Origin: Methanomassiliicoccales archaeon
GTDB taxonomy: Archaea > Thermoplasmatota > Thermoplasmata > Methanomassiliicoccales > JACIVX01
Reading direction: 5' to 3'
Assembly: GCA_028679985.1 (NCBI GenBank)
Contig: JAJRAH010000103.1
Span: forward strand, 1 to 7,644
DNA length: 7,644 nucleotides
The notes below the pieces were generated by a model that made no database searches, was not told where the DNA came from, and was given only the letters and a program-made list of their open reading frames with translations. A program made the position numbers and the translations under genes. Positions 4,202 through 7,644 of the stretch are shown piece by piece; position 1 is the stretch's first letter, and every line of letters begins with the position of its first letter.

Positions 4202-5800
4202 ATGAGAGGATCCGGGCTGCTTGTCAAGTGCCTCGAAGATGAGGGCGTGACGCGCATCTTCGGGATACCGGGCGAGGAGAACCTCGACCTGATGGACAGT
4301 CTGATCGATTCGAAGATCGAGTTCGTGCTCACGAAGCATGAGGAATCCGCAGCGTTCATGGCTGAGATCTCGGCGAGATTGTCCGGCAAGCCCGGGGTCT
4401 GCCTGTCGACTCTGGGCCCCGGTGCGACCAATCTCGTGACGGGAATCGCCGACGCCTACCTCTGCTACACTCCTGTCGTGGCATTGACCGGACAGGTCCG
4501 CACGGATAGGGCGCATCCTCCGGAGAAGCAGTACATCGATCTTGTCCAGCTCTTCAAACCGATAACGAAAGACAGCTTCAGCATAAGGACTCCTTCGAAG
4601 ATCCCCCTGTTGACGAGACGGGCATTCGACAAGGCCCGGGAGGAAAGGCCGGGACCTGTGCACGTCGAGTTACCAGAGGACATCATGAGATGCGAGGTCG
4701 AAGGAAGACCGTTGCCTAGGTCCGTATCAAGAAGGATCAGCTGCGACCGCTCGTCGCTGGACCCTCTCAGAAAGGCGATCTCCGAGGCCGAAACGCCTCT
4801 CATCCTGGCCGGCAATGGAGTCGTCCGATCTGAATCCCAGGAAGCGCTAAGAGAATTCTCGGTTGCATGGGATTTGCCTGTCGCGCACACTTGGCTAGCA
4901 TCGGGCATTCTCCCTTATGATGATCCGCGCTCGCTGCACTCCGTCGGGCGGCGAACTCACGACTTCATGAGGAAGGCCTTCGAGTTGGCGGATCTGGTCA
5001 TCGCCGTCGGCTACGACGTCATTGAGTACCAGCCCGTCTTCTGGAACATCGGGAGGGAGAAGAAGGTCGTGCACGTCGGGCCGATCCCGGCGGAGACTGC
5101 GGACAGGTTCGTCCCGGACATCCAGCTGATCGGAGACATCAAGAGCATTCTATCGGAGTTGACGAAGGGAGCTGTCGATAAAGGCAACTGGGCGAGCGGA
5201 CTCAGAGACGAGTTGCATCAGAGGATGACGATCGAGGCTGAGGACACTACACCGATAAAACCCCAGCTGGCCGTCCGGGCGGTACGGAGAGTCCTCGGCA
5301 GGAAGGACATCGCCGTCTGCGACGTCGGCGCTCATTTCATCTGGATGGAGAAGCTGTATCCGACTTACGCCGAGAACACGCTCGTGGTGTCGAACGGCCT
5401 CATCGGTATGGGCATAGGGATTCCCGGCGCCATAGCGTCGAAGATGACCTGCCCCGAGAGAAAAGTGGTCGCGGTCGTCGGCGACGGCGGCTTCATGATG
5501 ACATCCTCAGAACTCGAGACCGCCATGAGGATGAGGGCTCCTTTCGTCGCGGTCATATTCGACGACCGCACCTACGGACTAATCAAGATCAGGCAGGAGA
5601 AGAATTACGGCAGGAGCATAGGCGTCGACTTCGAGAACCCAGACTTTGTCAAGTTTGCCGAGTCGTTTGGAGCCGAAGGCTACAGAGTCTCTTCCGCCAA
5701 AGAGCTCGAGGAAACCCTGGCGAAGTGTCTGAAAGACGACGTTCTCGCAGTCATCGACGTCCCGATCGACTACTCCGAGCACGTCAATTTGGCGATCTGA
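4202..5800 (+). CDS. Acetolactate synthase-like TPP-dependent enzyme
   Basis: The 532-residue protein has the three-domain layout of the acetolactate synthase/pyruvate decarboxylase superfamily. The N-terminal pyrimidine-binding domain (1-165) contains FGIPGEENLDL (20-30), the cofactor-activating glutamate E47 in KHEESAAFMAE, and the loop STLGPGATN (69-77). The central domain spans about 185-325. The C-terminal ThDP-binding domain contains VVGDGGFMM (425-433) followed by DDRTYGL (454-460). The metal-binding position that is Asn in classical acetolactate synthase is Asp454 here. As I recall, Asp is also seen in the related FGIPGEENLD subfamily. The expected reaction is decarboxylation of a 2-oxo acid such as pyruvate and carboligation to acetolactate, but the substrate is not proven. 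No regulatory subunit (ilvN) and no branched-chain amino-acid genes are adjacent. It starts 9 nt after nifB with a strong Shine-Dalgarno site, so it is the second gene of a two-gene unit. Confidence 0.85.
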   Translation: MRGSGLLVKCLEDEGVTRIFGIPGEENLDLMDSLIDSKIEFVLTKHEESAAFMAEISARLSGKPGVCLSTLGPGATNLVTGIADAYLCYTPVVALTGQVRTDRAHPPEKQYIDLVQLFKPITKDSFSIRTPSKIPLLTRRAFDKAREERPGPVHVELPEDIMRCEVEGRPLPRSVSRRISCDRSSLDPLRKAISEAETPLILAGNGVVRSESQEALREFSVAWDLPVAHTWLASGILPYDDPRSLHSVGRRTHDFMRKAFELADLVIAVGYDVIEYQPVFWNIGREKKVVHVGPIPAETADRFVPDIQLIGDIKSILSELTKGAVDKGNWASGLRDELHQRMTIEAEDTTPIKPQLAVRAVRRVLGRKDIAVCDVGAHFIWMEKLYPTYAENTLVVSNGLIGMGIGIPGAIASKMTCPERKVVAVVGDGGFMMTSSELETAMRMRAPFVAVIFDDRTYGLIKIRQEKNYGRSIGVDFENPDFVKFAESFGAEGYRVSSAKELEETLAKCLKDDVLAVIDVPIDYSEHVNLAI

Positions 5801-5848
5801 ACATCATCGGAACACGCGTCTTCAGAAGCGAATCGGATTGTCCAGATT

Positions 5849-5865
5849 GAAAAGATTCATATAAC
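5849..5865 (+). promoter_or_regulatory. BRE/TATA promoter of alaS (leaderless)
   Basis: A purine-rich BRE-like GAAAAGA (5849-5855) is followed by TTCATATAAC (5856-5865), the best TATA box in the window. Its centre is about 25 nt before ATG 5886, so transcription should start at or next to the start codon. No Shine-Dalgarno sequence precedes the ATG. The 85-nt gap after the TPP-enzyme gene therefore separates two transcription units. Confidence 0.65.
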
Positions 5866-5885
5866 GACCCCCTGATACGAGAACG

Positions 5886-7644
5886 ATGGATTCGTCTGAA
5901 TATCAGCTGAAGTACTTTCTAAACAACGGCTTCACCAGGAAGCAGTGCCCGAAATGTGAGAGGTACTTCTGGAGCCTGGGGGATTGGGACACGTGCGGGG
6001 AGCCGCCGTGCGAGGAGTACACGTTCATCGGGGCCTCGCCGATGAAGGAGTCCCTCGGCCTTCACGAGATGAGGGAGGTCTACCTCAGCTTCTTCGAAAG
6101 CCACGGCCACAAGAGGGTCAGAAGATACCCGATCGTGGCGAGGTGGCGGGACGACGTTTTCTTCACGCAAGCTTCGATCTATGACTTTCAACCTTGGGTC
6201 ATCAACGGCGTGATAGACCCGCCCGCGAACCCTCTCACAATTTCGCAGACGTGCGTCAGATTCAACGACATTGATAACGTCGGGAAGACAGGCAGACACC
6301 TGACGTTCTTCGAGATGTGCGCGCATCATGCGTTCAACACGAAGAATAAAGAGGTGTACTTCAAGGACAGAACCGTCGAGCTCTGTCACGAGCTGTTCAC
6401 TCGAAGAATGGGGGTCAAACCGGAGATGATGAGATACATCGAGGCATGGTGGGAAGGAGGCGGCAACTCCGGCCCCTGTCTCGAAGTGATCCTTCAGGGG
6501 GTCGAGCTTGCCACTCTCGTCTTCATGATGTACAGGGACACGCAGGAAGGAAGGAAGCCTCTGGACATGAAGGTCGTGGATACCGGCTACGGTCTGGAGA
6601 GGATGACTTGGGTCTCGCAGGCGGCGACCTCGACCGAAGAGGCCGTCTTCGGTCCGGTTCTGAGTTACATGAAGGACATCACCGGCACGTCGGTCGACTC
6701 CGCCATGATGACCGAGTACAGCAAGGTGGCTGGGATGACGAACGCGAAGACTGCCACCGACATCAGGAAGATACGCGAGGAGACCGCATCGAGGATAGGG
6801 ATCTCGTACGAAAGCTTGATGGAGAGCGTGAAGCCGCTCGAGGACGTCTATGTTGTCTGCGACCATTCTAGGGCCTTGGCATTTCTGCTGAACGACGGCG
6901 TCGTTCCTTCGAATGTCCGAGAGGGCTACTTCGCGAGAATGCTTGTCAGAAGAGGGCTGAGGGCGCTGAGATCCCTAGATGTGGACATTACACTGGCGGA
7001 AATCGTTGAGAGACAGATCGATTACTTCATTCCCGTCTTCCCTGAGATGGTAGAGAACAGGGAGGACATACTCCAGCTCGTCAGGGTGGAGGAGGAGCGA
7101 TACAAGGACACGCTAGTGAGGGGAAGACAGCTTGTCCAGAGGATGACTAAGGACCTCAAGGCGGGAGAGGGAATATCGTCGCAGAAGCTCATGGAGCTCT
7201 ACGACTCCCACGGCCTCAACCCGGAGATCGTGAAGGAGTTCACGGACGCGCCCGTCGACATTCCCGACGACTTCTACATCAGGGTCTCGGCGATGCATGA
7301 GAAGCCGGAACAGGCTACGACCGGGAACGGGGACTTGATCCCGGGTCTTCCTGAGACGAAGATGCTTTACTACGATGACCCGGGCATCCTGGATTTCGAT
7401 GCGAAGGTCGTCAAGATCCTTGACGGAGGAATTCTCCTAGATCGCACGGCCTTCTATCCTGAGGGCGGGGGCCAGGAGTCGGATACCGGCACCCTAGACG
7501 GAAGGAGAGTCGTCAATGTCACGCGAAGCGGGAGAAGCATTGTTCACCATATCGAAGGCGACGTTCCGTCGGTAGGTTCCGTGATAGAGGGCAAGATCGA
7601 CAAGAAGAGACGCCTCCAATTGATGAGACATCACACCGCGGCCC
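5886..7644 (+). CDS. alaS: Alanyl-tRNA synthetase, archaeal type (3' end outside window)
   Basis: This enzyme attaches alanine to tRNA-Ala and removes misactivated serine and glycine through its editing domain. The first 586 codons are present with no stop. The N-terminal module with C21, C24, C37 and C42 (CPKC and CGEPPC) is characteristic of archaeal AlaRS and absent from most bacterial ones. The class II catalytic core is clear: GHKRVRRYPIVARWRDDVFF (74-93), PANPLTISQTCVRFNDIDNV (113-132), GRHLTFFEM (136-144), GGGNSGPCLE (191-200) and the motif-3 segment TGYGLERM (233-240). FYPEGGGQESDTG, near codons 524-536, belongs to the editing domain. The window stops within MRHHTAA, one residue before the second histidine expected in the HXXXH editing motif, so the rest of the editing domain and the C-terminal dimerisation domain are missing. 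Translation starts at ATG 5886 without a Shine-Dalgarno site, fitting the leaderless promoter just upstream. Confidence 0.96.
   Translation, partial: MDSSEYQLKYFLNNGFTRKQCPKCERYFWSLGDWDTCGEPPCEEYTFIGASPMKESLGLHEMREVYLSFFESHGHKRVRRYPIVARWRDDVFFTQASIYDFQPWVINGVIDPPANPLTISQTCVRFNDIDNVGKTGRHLTFFEMCAHHAFNTKNKEVYFKDRTVELCHELFTRRMGVKPEMMRYIEAWWEGGGNSGPCLEVILQGVELATLVFMMYRDTQEGRKPLDMKVVDTGYGLERMTWVSQAATSTEEAVFGPVLSYMKDITGTSVDSAMMTEYSKVAGMTNAKTATDIRKIREETASRIGISYESLMESVKPLEDVYVVCDHSRALAFLLNDGVVPSNVREGYFARMLVRRGLRALRSLDVDITLAEIVERQIDYFIPVFPEMVENREDILQLVRVEEERYKDTLVRGRQLVQRMTKDLKAGEGISSQKLMELYDSHGLNPEIVKEFTDAPVDIPDDFYIRVSAMHEKPEQATTGNGDLIPGLPETKMLYYDDPGILDFDAKVVKILDGGILLDRTAFYPEGGGQESDTGTLDGRRVVNVTRSGRSIVHHIEGDVPSVGSVIEGKIDKKRRLQLMRHHTAA

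Noticed and set aside
3749..4663. Long minus-strand open frame (304 codons) across the nifB/TPP-enzyme junction
   Set aside because: It lies antisense to two strongly recognisable genes and has a low-complexity Arg/His/Leu-rich translation with no domain pattern.
5808..5840. Possible terminator after the TPP-enzyme gene (CGCGTCTTCAGAAGCG)
   Set aside because: The stem is only three closing pairs with mismatches, and no T-tract follows before the alaS promoter.
5919..6866. Minus-strand open frame of 315 codons inside alaS
   Set aside because: It is antisense to the conserved AlaRS catalytic core, and its His/Arg/Val-rich translation reflects the codon bias of the opposite strand.
1..7644. 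CRISPR arrays, insertion sequences or long direct repeats
   Set aside because: No regularly spaced repeats, transposase motifs or terminal inverted repeats were seen on either strand.

Overview
The window reads as chromosomal DNA from an archaeon of moderately high G+C content. The evidence is an archaeal-type 23S rRNA 3' end, an archaeal-type alanyl-tRNA synthetase with the N-terminal cysteine module, proteins of the archaeal families DUF61 (UPF0216) and DUF763, and TATA-like elements about 25-29 nt before start codons that lack Shine-Dalgarno sites (leaderless mRNAs). The 23S gene is followed by no 5S rRNA or tRNA before a convergent protein gene. That is compatible with the unlinked rRNA genes of Thermoplasmatota, but the phylum assignment is inference.

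Layout. (1) About 1-395 (+): 3' end of a 23S rRNA gene, then a short trailer (to 544) with three consecutive hairpins. (2) 545-2184 (-): two conserved genes of unknown function, DUF61 and then DUF763, each with its own promoter-like element. (3) 2184-2250: a compact divergent promoter region with an 8+8 bp inverted repeat. (4) 2250-2828 (+): a predicted secreted lipoprotein with a jelly-roll-like domain. (5) 2909-5800 (+): a tight two-gene unit in which nifB, a radical-SAM nitrogenase-cofactor maturase carrying a C-terminal NifX-like domain, is followed after 9 nt by an acetolactate-synthase-like TPP enzyme. (6) 5886 to the window end (+): alaS with its own leaderless-type promoter, cut off inside its editing domain.

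Most of the window is housekeeping (23S, alaS) or conserved archaeal genes of unknown role. The accessory element is nifB plus the TPP enzyme. NifB makes the 8Fe-9S-C precursor of nitrogenase cofactors, but no nitrogenase structural gene or other nif gene is visible, and pairing with a ThDP enzyme is not the usual nif layout. A second unexpected signal is in the 23S tail. Several positions of the peptidyl-transferase ring that are nearly invariant elsewhere are substituted (E. coli 2499, 2503, 2582, 2607 and 2611-2616 by my alignment), while helices farther 3' keep compensated pairing. This is either a truly divergent ribosome or a degenerate or mis-assembled copy.
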